From NCBI GenBank assembly GCA_048013815.1, contig CM106585.1:21328001-21392000 (forward strand): a stretch of 64,000 bases of DNA. Direction: 5' to 3'. The DNA is from Setoptus koraiensis (Eukaryota; Arthropoda). Shown piece by piece: positions 50,760 to 62,000 of the stretch (the stretch's first letter is position 1; each line of letters starts with the position of its first letter). Position numbers and translations under genes: made by a program. The notes beneath the pieces were generated by a model. It did not search any database. It was not told the origin of the DNA and was given only the letters and a program-made list of their open reading frames with translations.

Positions 50760-51627
50760 CACGGCTAATAGAAATCAAGCATGACAGCGCGCAAAGTGAC
50801 AGCGCCAAGCTTGCGCCCGAATGTGAGTTGCAAAGTGACAGTTATGGTTAAGTTTTGTTGCAAATTTCGCCCGTTGAATGGCGAGCGAAAAGTGGCCCAC
50901 ATTGAATGGGGCCGGCCGCCACTAATCTCGCCATCGAGTCTATCTCGTCTGGCATCGATTGCAAGCCACAAGCGGGCAAGATGGCCCGCCGGAGATTAGC
51001 GCCGTTTTGCACTCGGGCTGGCGCCACTGTCGCGGGCCCGCGCTCGACGCGACACGATTGCGCGACGACGCCAGGCGCAACATCACGTCCGACATTGCGT
51101 AACACAACAGGCTCACAACCTACGCAACAAACGGTATCTTGGGTCGCATCTGAGCCGCCATATCTGGCCTATCTGGCGCCGGCCACTTGAGCCCGCTCTC
51201 TGGCGAGCCGCTCGGCTGGCCAGTCGTCGGGCCGGCCAATCGTCCGGCTCTGTGGCGAGCCGGCCCGGCACGAATCGTGCCTGGTCCCGAACGGCGGATC
51301 GGGCCAGGGCAAACAAAACGAGACGCACCGGCAAAACTCGGCATGGCGAGTCCCGTGAGGGCCCTCCAAGGATCGCTCGCGCTGCCATTATTGCTCGTTA
51401 CTGCCAGCAACACACAATAATCGCGAATGGGCGCTCCCCGGAGTCAGTGCGTTTGACTTGGGGCCCCAACTGCGACCCGTCGGGCCGGGGTCGGCGAGCC
51501 GCAATTTGAGGCCCGAGGCCGGCGAGCCGCAATATGAGGCTCGCTGTTTGTCGCTGTCTGTGTCTATTATTTGTGCTCTCTCGGAAATTTTGTTTGTGTG
51601 TCAGATTGAGCTTTTCGTGAGCCTTAC

Positions 51628-51765
51628 ATGATGCCTGGCCCTTTGGCCCCTGCTGCTGGTTGGACAGTTCACCTGGCGTTGATTGAGCACCGGCAGCGGC
51701 GCCGCCCGGTGAACTGGCCGCCATGAATTGCCGCCTGCACGATTGCTGGCGCTGCTGTTGTTGTC

Positions 51766-51796
<31 letters not shown>

Positions 51797-51800
51797 CTGC

Positions 51801-51832
<32 letters not shown>

Positions 51833-52853
51833 TTGAAAAACAATGTTGACGGGACGGATGTTTGTGTAGCGCGGCACGGGTATTCTCTGATGGGCACTTG
51901 CGATGGGATTTTTATGATTTGAATGAATTGCAGCTGCTGCTGATGTTGTCGTTGTCGTTTGTTGCACGGCCTTGGGTATATTAGACATTGACGAGTGCTC
52001 GCTGCTGGCCTGGCTATTCTGGCCGCTACTCACGCCCGAGCCGAGCTGTTGTTGTTGCTGCTGTTGCTGCTGTTGTTGTTGTTGTTGTTGTTGCTGCTGT
52101 TGTTGTTGCCGTTGTTGTTGCTGGTAGTTGTCGTCTGAATTTCGCTCAGTCGCCGCAGCGGGTGCTGGTGGCACTGCACACAGAGCGGCGGCCTGTAGTT
52201 CACTGGATCGGGTCTCGCTCTGATGCGTCGCACCCGCGGCCCGATGAAGCGCTCCCTGATCGCTGCTGCGTTGCGTCATCGTCGCAGGTAGGCCCCCCCT
52301 TGTTACGCAATTGGCCAAATTGAGCCTGTTCATTTGGTCAGCTGATAACGGTTGTTGTTGTTGTTGTTGTTGCGTGAGTGAGGCTTGCTGTTTATCGGTG
52401 GCGGTGCGCGCAACCACCTCGCTCAGCTGCCGCTGAACGGTCTGAGCCTTGGCCAGCCTCTCTGACCAGCTTGCCGCCGTGCTGGCCCTCTGCTGGCCGA
52501 TTGGCTGGTGCGTAATGTCGTTGCTTAAAGTGGACAGTTTGTTGGCTGTTGGCGCGCTGATGCGCTTCTCAAAGTCGCCACAATTGGTGTCGTCGTCATT
52601 GTGATAGGTGGTGGCCACCGGCGGCGCCCGAGCAGTTGATAAGTTGCTGGCATTGGGCATATTGGACACATTTGATAAATTGTTGTTGCTACTCGATACA
52701 TGCGCCAATGATCTATTGGCGTAAGTTCCGCCATTATTGGTGGCGCCGTCGTCGCCGTCATGCTGGCCGCTCGTTTGGGGCCCCACCGACGGGCCGCCGG
52801 CGCTTATCTTGAGCTGGTCGGCACGGGTAACCTTCAATTGGCCCAGTTGCCAC
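51628..52853 (-). CDS. Large glutamine-rich exon of an unrecognised gene
   Basis: A 1,226-nt open segment on the minus strand. The 3' splice site is TCTCTAG|GTGG at 52854/52853 and the donor is CATCAT|GTAAGG at 51628/51627, phase 1. If instead it is the first exon, ATG at 52864 (MVSRWQLGQLKV) is the start. The first part is S/N/T/A-rich, with a probable helical patch (WSERLAKAQTVQRQLSEVVA). Two long poly-Q tracts follow, separated by a less repetitive stretch (RIPVPRYTNIRPVNIVF), which may be a conserved motif. No family is recognised. Poly-Q with S/N-rich flanks suggests a regulatory or RNA-associated protein, but this is only compositional. The downstream exons are not established. Confidence 0.6.
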
Positions 52854-55800
52854 CTAGAGACCATCACAACAAGCACAAGTCACTATGACAGCGTCGATTG
52901 ATAATGATGATAATAGTGGTGATAATTGGCCCACAATTGGCTTATTGGATTGTATTGGCTGATATTAATATTGCGATGAGGCTGACGAGCGTTTAATAAT
53001 GCTGCTGACACCGATGCACTGTGCACTGGCAATCTGTCTTGTTTGTTGTCGTCGTCCATTTCTAAGCTTGTGTCGGCTGATATCGGTTGTTATATGCTAT
53101 TATGCTCAACTTATATATTATATAATAAAATTGCGCTGAAATTTATTTCTTAAATTTTCTCTTCAGTGTTCCTATTGTGTAAATGTGTTCATTGTCACGA
53201 GCGCGCAAGATATTTCGCGCAACTCACGCCACAGCGGGCCCGGCTGCGTGGCCCATTGTCATGATTCTGATATTGGATATCGTTCGGATATGTCGTTGGT
53301 GCGTCATTTCATTTCCGTTGCGGCGCAACTCAACCGTCGATAGTGCGCTGAAATTGATACTGTGTAACTGTGTGTAACGTCCGACAACGGACAACTGTCA
53401 TTTTGGGCCCACTGTCCACCGGCGCTCATCTGTTCGGGCCGGTTGTGTGTCACGTGTAAGCGGGCAATTGTATCGGTGATTAGCTGCCGAGCATCGGCCG
53501 CGATCGGGGCCCACCGGGCGACGGATGAATGCGGGTTGCGCAACTTGGCTCGATTTTCAATTTAACAATCATCTGGCCTCACCATGGCCTGTTCGCCTGT
53601 TTGCCCGTTCGCCTATTAGCGTGTTCGCATGTTCGCGCCCCGCGGATAATAATAACTTAATATATATCAACTTTGTAAGTCGCTTGCTGTGTCACGCTGG
53701 CTCGGTCGCTGTGGCTGTTGCTAGCTTGCCAATTTCAGCATGGCAAGATATGGATATGTGTGTGTGTATCACCAGTATGCGTATATATATTTATGTGTAG
53801 TGTGTGTGTGTGTGTGTTGCACCAAACAGCTAATATCAGCGATGACTTTGACTAATTTCTTACGGCTGGCTGACTGGCGCTAGGGCGCTAGTGCGCTGTT
53901 GCAGTGCGCCTAGCGATCGCGACTTGTTTACACACAGCCAGTCGAGCTCTGGCTTGTACTTTTATCGCAAGCTTGACACATGAGAATGATAGGATATGAT
54001 GGCGATGATGACGATGATAGACAACAATATCTGTTGTCGTTGTCGCTGTTGTTGTTGTTGTTGTTAAAGAGTGCTAAACGCGAGTGCTATGGATATATAT
54101 CACATACTCAGGATAATGTCGATGTCAGCTCGACTGTCGCCTCAAACGAACGCACAAGCCAGACGATGCGAACAGCAACAAGACAAAGAATTGGCATAAT
54201 TCCTTGAACCTTGAATCTTGTTTATCTCTCGCTGTTGCTGTCGCTGTTGCTGTCGCTGTTGCTGTTGCTGCAAAGTGCTGCCGCTGTTGCTGTTGCTGCT
54301 ATAAATAAATCTGTCTCAATGATAATGTGTCGCAAATAAACGGAACACCTTGATGCGGGTGACGCAAAAGCAGCCAGCATTAGCGATGCATATCATATTT
54401 GCTACTTGGCTCGGCAGCCAGCTGACATGAGCCCACAATAAATAATCTAATCTAATTATAAGTTATAAACCAATTAGACATGATCCAGTAATAATTCATT
54501 TAGGCGCGCTATATTTGCAGCCAGTTTAAAGGATTATCTATGCTATCCCTCTATCTATGCTGCCTCTGTTCAGTCTGGTGATACGAGTTTATTCGAGCTC
54601 ATTCGCGCTCATGCGAGCTCATTCGCCCTGATGCGGCCCGATTCGAGCCGATCGAGTTGCAGCGCGCCCGACAGTTAGCAAACTTGCAAACAACAGTTAC
54701 ACACACAGGCTACAGATAGGCGCGCATTTATGCAAATGATGGCTCGATGAGACGAGAGAAGAATTCAAAACACTCGGTGTGCAGCTTAAATTGTGCGGTG
54801 TCATCACTTGATTCGAACAGTTATTAGCGTGGCGATATGAATTGTACTTAGTTTGAATTATGAATCAACTGTGTTCAATTTTTGTTACTCTTGCAGCTGA
54901 AATTGCGATTGAGCGCGAATAACGGCGATACATAGATATTTTAATTTTTTCGTTGCGTTCTCATTTTTTCATTTCATCATTTTTCCTTGTTGTTTCTTGG
55001 CTGTTTTTCTCGGCCTCAAGCGCTCGTTTATTTATCTGTTTATCTGTCCGCTTGTCTGTTTGTTTGTCACAGGTTGATCTATGCAACTCGATGTGTGTTT
55101 GTATTGGTATTTGGCAGTGGCAGCGCCAGCAGAAATAGCAAAGTGACACGACGAGTGAAAAAATTTGTTTTTCTCGCGCCTTTTTTTTTTCTCTCTCTTC
55201 CTCACTTTGTGTGTGTTCTGTTTGTGACACTATTGTGCTTGTCTGCTGTGTCGCTTGTCAAATTTACTTTTTTTCCATTAGCTTCTCTCTTGGTTTCTTT
55301 TCTTTGCTTTTGTTGGCTGTTTTTCTTTGCTTCTCTCTTCTCTGATATTCGTCTTCGTCGTTTTTTCTAACTTTTCTGCGTCTTCGCGCAAACAGTCAGT
55401 CGCTTGCTGTCTGGCTGGCAATGGTGGCGGCCGCTATTCGGGCCAAAGATGGTGGCACAAAAAATATCTATCTGTTTTTGTTTGTGTCTATTACAGGTCT
55501 ATTGAACAGACGACATGCGACTATGATTGACTGTTGGCGCCCGCTGGTCTTGTTCGGTGTCGCTCGCTTTCGGTCTTGTTTGGTGTCGCTGGCAGCCGAC
55601 TGGCAGCAGTCGTTAACTAAGCCAAACTAATGGATCGCAAAACAGCTACAAACTTGCCAATGTAACTGGCTCGCTGGCACGTTGCAACTTGCAACAAAAC
55701 TACGTTGTACGTAAATTGTTTCTTTCAACTGGCTGCCACTGGGCTATAGCGACTTTCGCGACCGCACGGCTCGCGACAGAGGCATTCAAATCGCTGCTAT

Positions 55801-57609
55801 TCGTCAAATAATGGCGCCCCCTGCTAAGTGTTGTCTAATGGTGACTCTCGTTGACTGTCTCGTCTATGTAGCTGCCGGCTTCGTTAGCGGTTCGTTCGTT
55901 AGTGGGCGCTGGCGGGCGCGTATGAAAACTACCAAGATGATGTTGATGATGATTGCGCGAATCCAGCACTAGACACACAAGCGCGCCCGTCGCATTATAT
56001 AGTCGCCCCGTCGCCCAGTCGCAAAGTCGCCTCGTCGCATAGGGGCGCTGGCGCGCAGAGGGCGCCCCCTATGCCACGGCGCGAGTGTCGCTAGGTCATG
56101 ATCACATGTTAAACTATGTGCGCAAATCGTGCGCACGGCGCGCAAGTGTTAGCGTGTCGTAAATGATGATCCTTCACGCGGCGCCCACACGATGCGGTGG
56201 CCGCCCCCACTGGCGGCCGCGGCTGGCCCGCCGCTCGGGCCGCCGTTTGACCCGCCGCTCGGGCCGCCGCTGGTGGGCACGTGGGGCTTGGCGGCGCGCA
56301 CCTAGGCAGCGACACGCGCACCGCCACTGGCAAAATGGCGACAAGGCGAAACGGCGAAATGGCGACAAGGCGAAACGGCGACAGGGCGAAATGGCACAAT
56401 GACGAAACGGCACAAGGACGACGCGGCACGAGCGCGCAAACGACGCTAGGCGCTCACAAATCTTGGCCAAGTGTGACGCGGCTGCCCGTCGGCCGGCCAG
56501 CATATATTGTCACAATATTATTGCGCCGGGCCCGGGCCGGCTCACAATATATGTATCCGCTGGGCAACTGTAATGCACTAATTCGGTTATGCCGGCGCCC
56601 GTCAGGGGCCCCGCATCACGAATGAGCGGCGCGCGGAAAGTTGGTGCCGCCCGTGCTGTCACAGTGAGAGTCTCCCTCGGCCAGACTCTGGTCGGCCAAC
56701 TCGGTCGCTAGAGCCGCCAAGCTGAAAACTGGTCGCAATCCAACTGGCGCGTTGCGTAATGACTTTGTGAGGTACGCGTACGTTATTTACATGTTATGCA
56801 TCGCGTCGCGTAATGGCTCGAGTGGCGCCGATTTCATAAACTGAATAAGTGACAAAGTCGCTCGTAATCAATCTCGCCGGCCCCACATTCACAATATGAT
56901 ATTGTGACTGTCACCGCTGAACGGCACGCCGGCCCGCCCGCAGCCGCCAGACACTCTCGAGAGGCTCCCGAGTGGGACCAGCGGCCGCCTGCCTCCACGG
57001 GGCCTCGTTACCTCGCCGGCAGGGCCCGTGAACCGGTACGGTTGAGGCCCCAGTGTGCGAATAATCGGGCGGCCAACGACCAATTCGCTGGCTAAGCCGC
57101 CCGGGCTAAGCGCACTGTAAACGACAATGATACAGCGGCGCAATGATAATATTGCCGCTTGTTTCCGGACCCTGTTGTGCCATTGTAATTCGGTTGTCGC
57201 AAGCACACTACAAATTTTGATCAATTTTCTCCACGGAGCTCGGGCAAGATTTTGTTTTTATCCGAGTGCCCGATTCTCGGAACAACAACAGACCAAAAGG
57301 AAATATCCGGCCTGCACAATGCGTGAGCTGTATGCAAATTTTCTCTAGTTGCAGCGCCCGGACTTTACACTTTTCCGTGCTCGGCGCCGTCGAGCGTCTC
57401 TACGTGAGTTTTCGGGCCGGCGAACGCGCTCGACACAACGACAACCTGTTTTGTGTTTCTTGCGGCGAAATTTGTAACGATTCGCAGCGGATAAAGTAAA
57501 TAGAATAAACTGTGACGCCCACACTCGAGAAAGCGAGCGACTCGCGGCGGGCGCACTGGCCACCGGCGCGGCGTGCATTAGCGGCATCCGTTGCGATTTG
57601 CGCTCGAGC
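52854..57609. other. Gene-free region upstream of the Q-rich exon
   Basis: No conserved exon seen. It has AT-rich sequence at 53.1 kb and GT runs at 53.76-53.81 kb. GTT/GTC runs occur at 54.03 and 54.23 kb, followed by T-rich pyrimidine tracts at 54.95-55.37 kb. A GGCGAAACGGCGACAAG-type imperfect repeat lies at 56333-56410. It becomes strongly GC-rich after 55.8 kb. Confidence 0.4.
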
Positions 57610-57781
<172 letters not shown>

Positions 57782-58178
57782 ATGCAGCGAAACTCGCGCA
57801 GCCGGCGCGCAGTGCACAGGAAACGCGCACTCGGCGAGCGAACGCTGTGCTCGGCTGTCGCCAATTTCGGAGGCGCGAACGCAGCTATGCTCGCCCGCGG
57901 AGGCGGCCCACGGAGCGCGACGCACTCGAGGTTCAACTGGCGCCGGCACAAGTGGCCGCGCAACATCATTTGGGGCCCACAAGCGCCCGCCACTGAATCG
58001 CCTCTTTGGCCCCATCCGAATCGGACCCACGCGGGGCCCGCAATTCGAAATGCGGGCCAAAGAGGCCATTACGAGTGTTTGTCGTGCCACAACATTTGGA
58101 TATGCTACAATTGACCGCAGCTCTTGTGGCTGCCGCCCGCCTGTAACTGGCGGCCAATTCGCTGGCCATTTCGGCACT

Positions 58179-58232
58179 CGACAGAGCCAGTCGACAGAGC
58201 CAGTCGACAGAGCCAGTCGACAGAGCCAGTCG
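58179..58232. repeat. 13-bp tandem repeat CGACAGAGCCAGT
   Basis: Four perfect copies. Confidence 0.93.
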
Positions 58233-58836
58233 GAATTCCGGCGCAACCGAGCGGCGACACGGCCAGCTCGGCAAGGATGGGGCACGAAATCAATGTGCAC
58301 GAACATCGCTTGCATTTTGACACTCACACATGTTATGATAATTGAAAATTCATTCATGAAGTCGGCCCACATTTTCGCTAAATCTAAATTGAGCGCCATT
58401 AGGCCGCTCGCCCGAAATAAGAGCTGACAACGTTCGCTGAGTGCTTGCGCCCCCTTAAGTGTTATCCGTTTTGTTTCCTTCCATTAACGGCACAACGCTA
58501 ATGTTTGCACGGCCACTAACGACCAGTGGCCGCCGATTTGTTTCAGCCTGAAACTTTCAGGGAGGGGGCGCTCTTGACATTTTAGTCTCGCTATGTGCGC
58601 CCGGCAGAGCGATATCAGCGGCACAAAATTAACATATCAAGCAATGAGCATGCAACCTTCTCAGAGTGGAGCCCCAATTTTTCTCACACGCGACTGGCGC
58701 GACATTCGTGTCGCAGTTGCCCATTTGTCCATCGACAAGTGGACAAACAGATTGCTCAAGGAGCCAGCTCAAGACAGAATAAGATAAATCAGTTCACGGC
58801 GACAATTTCGGCGCTCGAATTCTCCGCACGAAAATC

Positions 58837-59020
58837 CTAGAGCGGTCGCAATATCTGATAGGGGAGGCCTCCTCGGGAGCCGGAAAGTGAATCATCATCA
58901 TCATATACAATAATAGTCTGCGGGTCCCATAGTATGGGAGCGAATGGCAGGCCTCCCAAGCCCAGCTCCCAAGATCCGTCAGCGCGCCTCATGAGATGAT
59001 AACAGACATTTTGGGTGATG
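58837..59020 (-). CDS. Possible orphan terminal exon
   Basis: On the minus strand an acceptor-like GATCTTAAG precedes one base plus 60 sense codons and TAG. The peptide (ITQNVCYHLMRRADGSWELG, then PFAPILWDPQTIIVYDDDD, ending GLPYQILRPL) has the varied, hydrophobic-patterned look of real protein and sits in an AT-richer island of otherwise GC-rich DNA. I do not recognise the family. A partner exon must lie upstream (higher coordinates), possibly outside the window. It is not continuous with the Q-rich exon, which lies downstream of its stop. Confidence 0.3.
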
Positions 59021-62000
59021 CTTAAGATCACAGAAAACCATTATGCTATTATGCTGTTATATTATTATAATCAGTCAAAGGTCACAACTGTCACAACTGC
59101 AACTGTGCTGATTTTGCAGCATTTTCCGAAATAATTTCGTTTTCTTCAAAAACGTTACTTATGGAAATTGAAAAATTTCCAGCGTTGGTTTGTCAGTCTG
59201 GCCACTTGCAACATCCAACAAAAGTTGTGAGTGGCCAGTTCGCGTTTCGCCGAGCCAATTCGCAACTTTATTCAAAATTGAAAAATTCACGCTTGTCTGA
59301 ACTGGTGTCATTGGCACTTTAGAGTGAAATTGAGCATACTTCCAGCCTATAAGTTGCTGATAAAAGCAAGCTTTCACTAACAGGACAATGCTCTGATTTT
59401 GGAAAGAGCTGGTCGCTGGCGCGCATATTTCAATTTAAAAATCTCATTGTCACCAACGCCAGCCGACCAGCGTTTTGCCGTGTGTCGAAACGAAACGCCA
59501 GAAAAATTGTTGATGTTGCGGGATTTTGTGTTTGCGGCCGCCCGAGATTCATTTGGCTGTGTGAATATAAAAGATATTGGACGAAGCTATATTGGAAGTG
59601 GCGAGCAAGAAATGATTACTCAGCTGAATGGCGCTTTGCATTGAACCGAACTGAAGAAAAAAAAAATTACAATTTCGAAGAGTTTCGGCTGTCGCTGGTT
59701 AGTTGGCGATAATTGCTGGCCGAGCTGTAGCCGGGCAACCGGTAGCGGCAAAGCAGTTGCGTCACTAGCAAAGAGCTGGGTGCGCAGATTTAAATGATGG
59801 GCCCCGCCAGCCGTGAGTTGGCAGCGCACACTGTGGAAAATCAATTTGGCGCCTAGCGACATTCGCGCATTTAGCATTTCGCTGTTCACTAGAGCTAGAC
59901 TAGAAAAACATTGCGCAAACACGCCGACAAGCCAACCGAGAGCACGAATTATTTATAAACAAAACAAGCCGTTACATGCAAACTGACTATTGCTATTTTC
60001 GCTGGCTCACGTCGGGCCAATTTTAAACAATTTTATTTTAAACAATGTACTGGGCTGCTTGAAATAGCAGCGTGCAAGTGTTTGTGACATGCCACCGAGC
60101 TATAGCGACAACAATATCGGCGCCCATAGTTAGTTTGATTTACTATCGTCTTGTTCACCGTTATTTGGCCTCTGGCTGGTCGGATTGTCGCAACTGGCAA
60201 AGTTAAGTTGTGTCAGCCAAAGTCACGCACAGCGCGACAGGGAAAATTTTGAATAATGCACAAAATAATATATTATTTACATCGATCCGGTTAGCAATGG
60301 GAGAGCGAGTTTGCGCGACATTTTGCGACGCACGCTATGTGCGTCTTGCGGACGGTTTGTCACACAAAACGAAGGGGCCCCCGCAAGCCAGAAAGAAATG
60401 AGCTATTTCTATTATTGTGTGTGCGCGCAAAACAAGTGCCAATTGCCCGCTCGCTCTAATTCAATTTGGCACGGTTTGGCGCCCCTGAGTTTGGGGCCCG
60501 AACAGCGGGGCCTACGTGTACTTATATACGTGTATATAACGCTATATCTGAGGCTCACAATGCTGGCCGCAAACAAACAAATCATTGGTCACGACTGTTC
60601 CGCGTCGGCCACGTGCAACTGCCACGTAGCCGTGACATTGCGTGTCATTCCTGACACGATCGCAAACGCGAATTCGGCGGCGCCCCAATTAGTTGTGGCG
60701 GCGGCGCCGACTTGAAGGCTAATTATAATTATTGTTGTTATTGCTGCTATTTGCATCGGTGTGCAACCGGATCCGGCCGGCCAGCGAGACTGCTGGTATT
60801 GTGCGTTGGTTGTTGGCCGCTACGTGCGTCCCGTTAACCGGGCCGGTGTGGGCCCGTGCCAATTTTCATTGGTGAAATGTGTCAAAATATTCATGCCCAC
60901 GGATGCGAGACGCGCGCCGGCTGGGGCGTAAAAAGTGCGCACAATGTTGGCACAATATTCGGAAAAAAAGCCGACACAACAATACGGTTAGCAAACCCGA
61001 ATTGGGTCAACCTATAGATAGGGCCCGCGACCCACCGAACCAAGCGAGCCGATCATCAATATCTGATAAAATGCCACGCTTATAAATTGCAAGGCTCGCC
61101 CGGCTGGCACGGGCCCCCCAAAAGCGAACGGTTTAGTGCGACCTGTTCAGTGGCGAATATCAACAAGACGACGGCACCAGTTTTGTCGCCATTGTGCGCC
61201 GATGGCCCGTAATTGATCGCCGATACACTCGGTACATATGAGAGCTCAGTATATACGGAGCATAAGGGGGCGCAATATAAACGAGATATAGTCTCAAGTC
61301 GCATAAAAAGCGGCCAGCCGGTTAGGCAGCGACAGAGCGCTAATCTCAGGTACTTTGTATACTATATATCCAGCATGGCGGGCTGGATCGCAAGCCGGCG
61401 ATACGCGCCCGGTGATATACGCCGGTGAGTAAAGATTAATGACTGCCCAATTGCTCATTCACTATATTAGTGTAAGACAACAGCGGTTATATTGAAAACA
61501 ACCGGGCCCCGGATAAGATGGCAGCCAGCAAATGGACTGGCGCTCGCAGTAAGTGCTCGCGTGACCCCAACTCCGGCCGCAACCAGAGGGCCTCCTCACA
61601 TTAAAAATGGGCGCTTATTTGGCGCCCTCGGCCCCTGGACAGTTTGCGTTTGCTGGCAGCCAGCCAGCCAGCCGAAAGCTGGTGCGAGCTTCGTGCAGAA
61701 AGGTTCGGAGGCTTCCGCGGACTTTCGCGGCGTTTCGCGGCCCGGCCAAGGCCGCCCTGCAAATTGTCATAAATCACAAAATCATGGTGTGCGCTCGTGA
61801 GAACGGGCCTCGCAAGCTCGGCACTAGATAATGCTGGCGTTTTCTCGCTGTTAATTTATTTTATGAATACAAACGACGAGACGCCAGCGCAAAATCGGAC
61901 CGCGGCTCGGGCCGGGCGACCGAAAACAAATATTAATATCAGTTCGCGCCGCTCGGTTCGAATTTCGAGCCGGCCCGGCCGAGTTGCGATTATTTTTTCG

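Larger units (their letters stand above)
46599..51627. other. Mostly gene-free GC-rich region
   Basis: It contains a 16-bp repeat of GTCCGAAATTTCGAGA type (46963-47017), a possible exon at 47995-48141, an 18-bp repeat (48253-48370), C/T-rich runs near 48880-48920, GT runs, and a stepwise GGCCCGAAC/AATATCGCCAG array at 50131-50232. A strong hairpin lies at 50345-50373 and a CGAC/TCTG microsatellite at 50539-50591. No RNA gene or mobile element is recognised. Confidence 0.4.

Noticed and set aside
60520-60545. TATA-like sequence TATATAACG
   Set aside because: No initiator, CCAAT boxes or downstream gene in either direction, so unsupported as a promoter.
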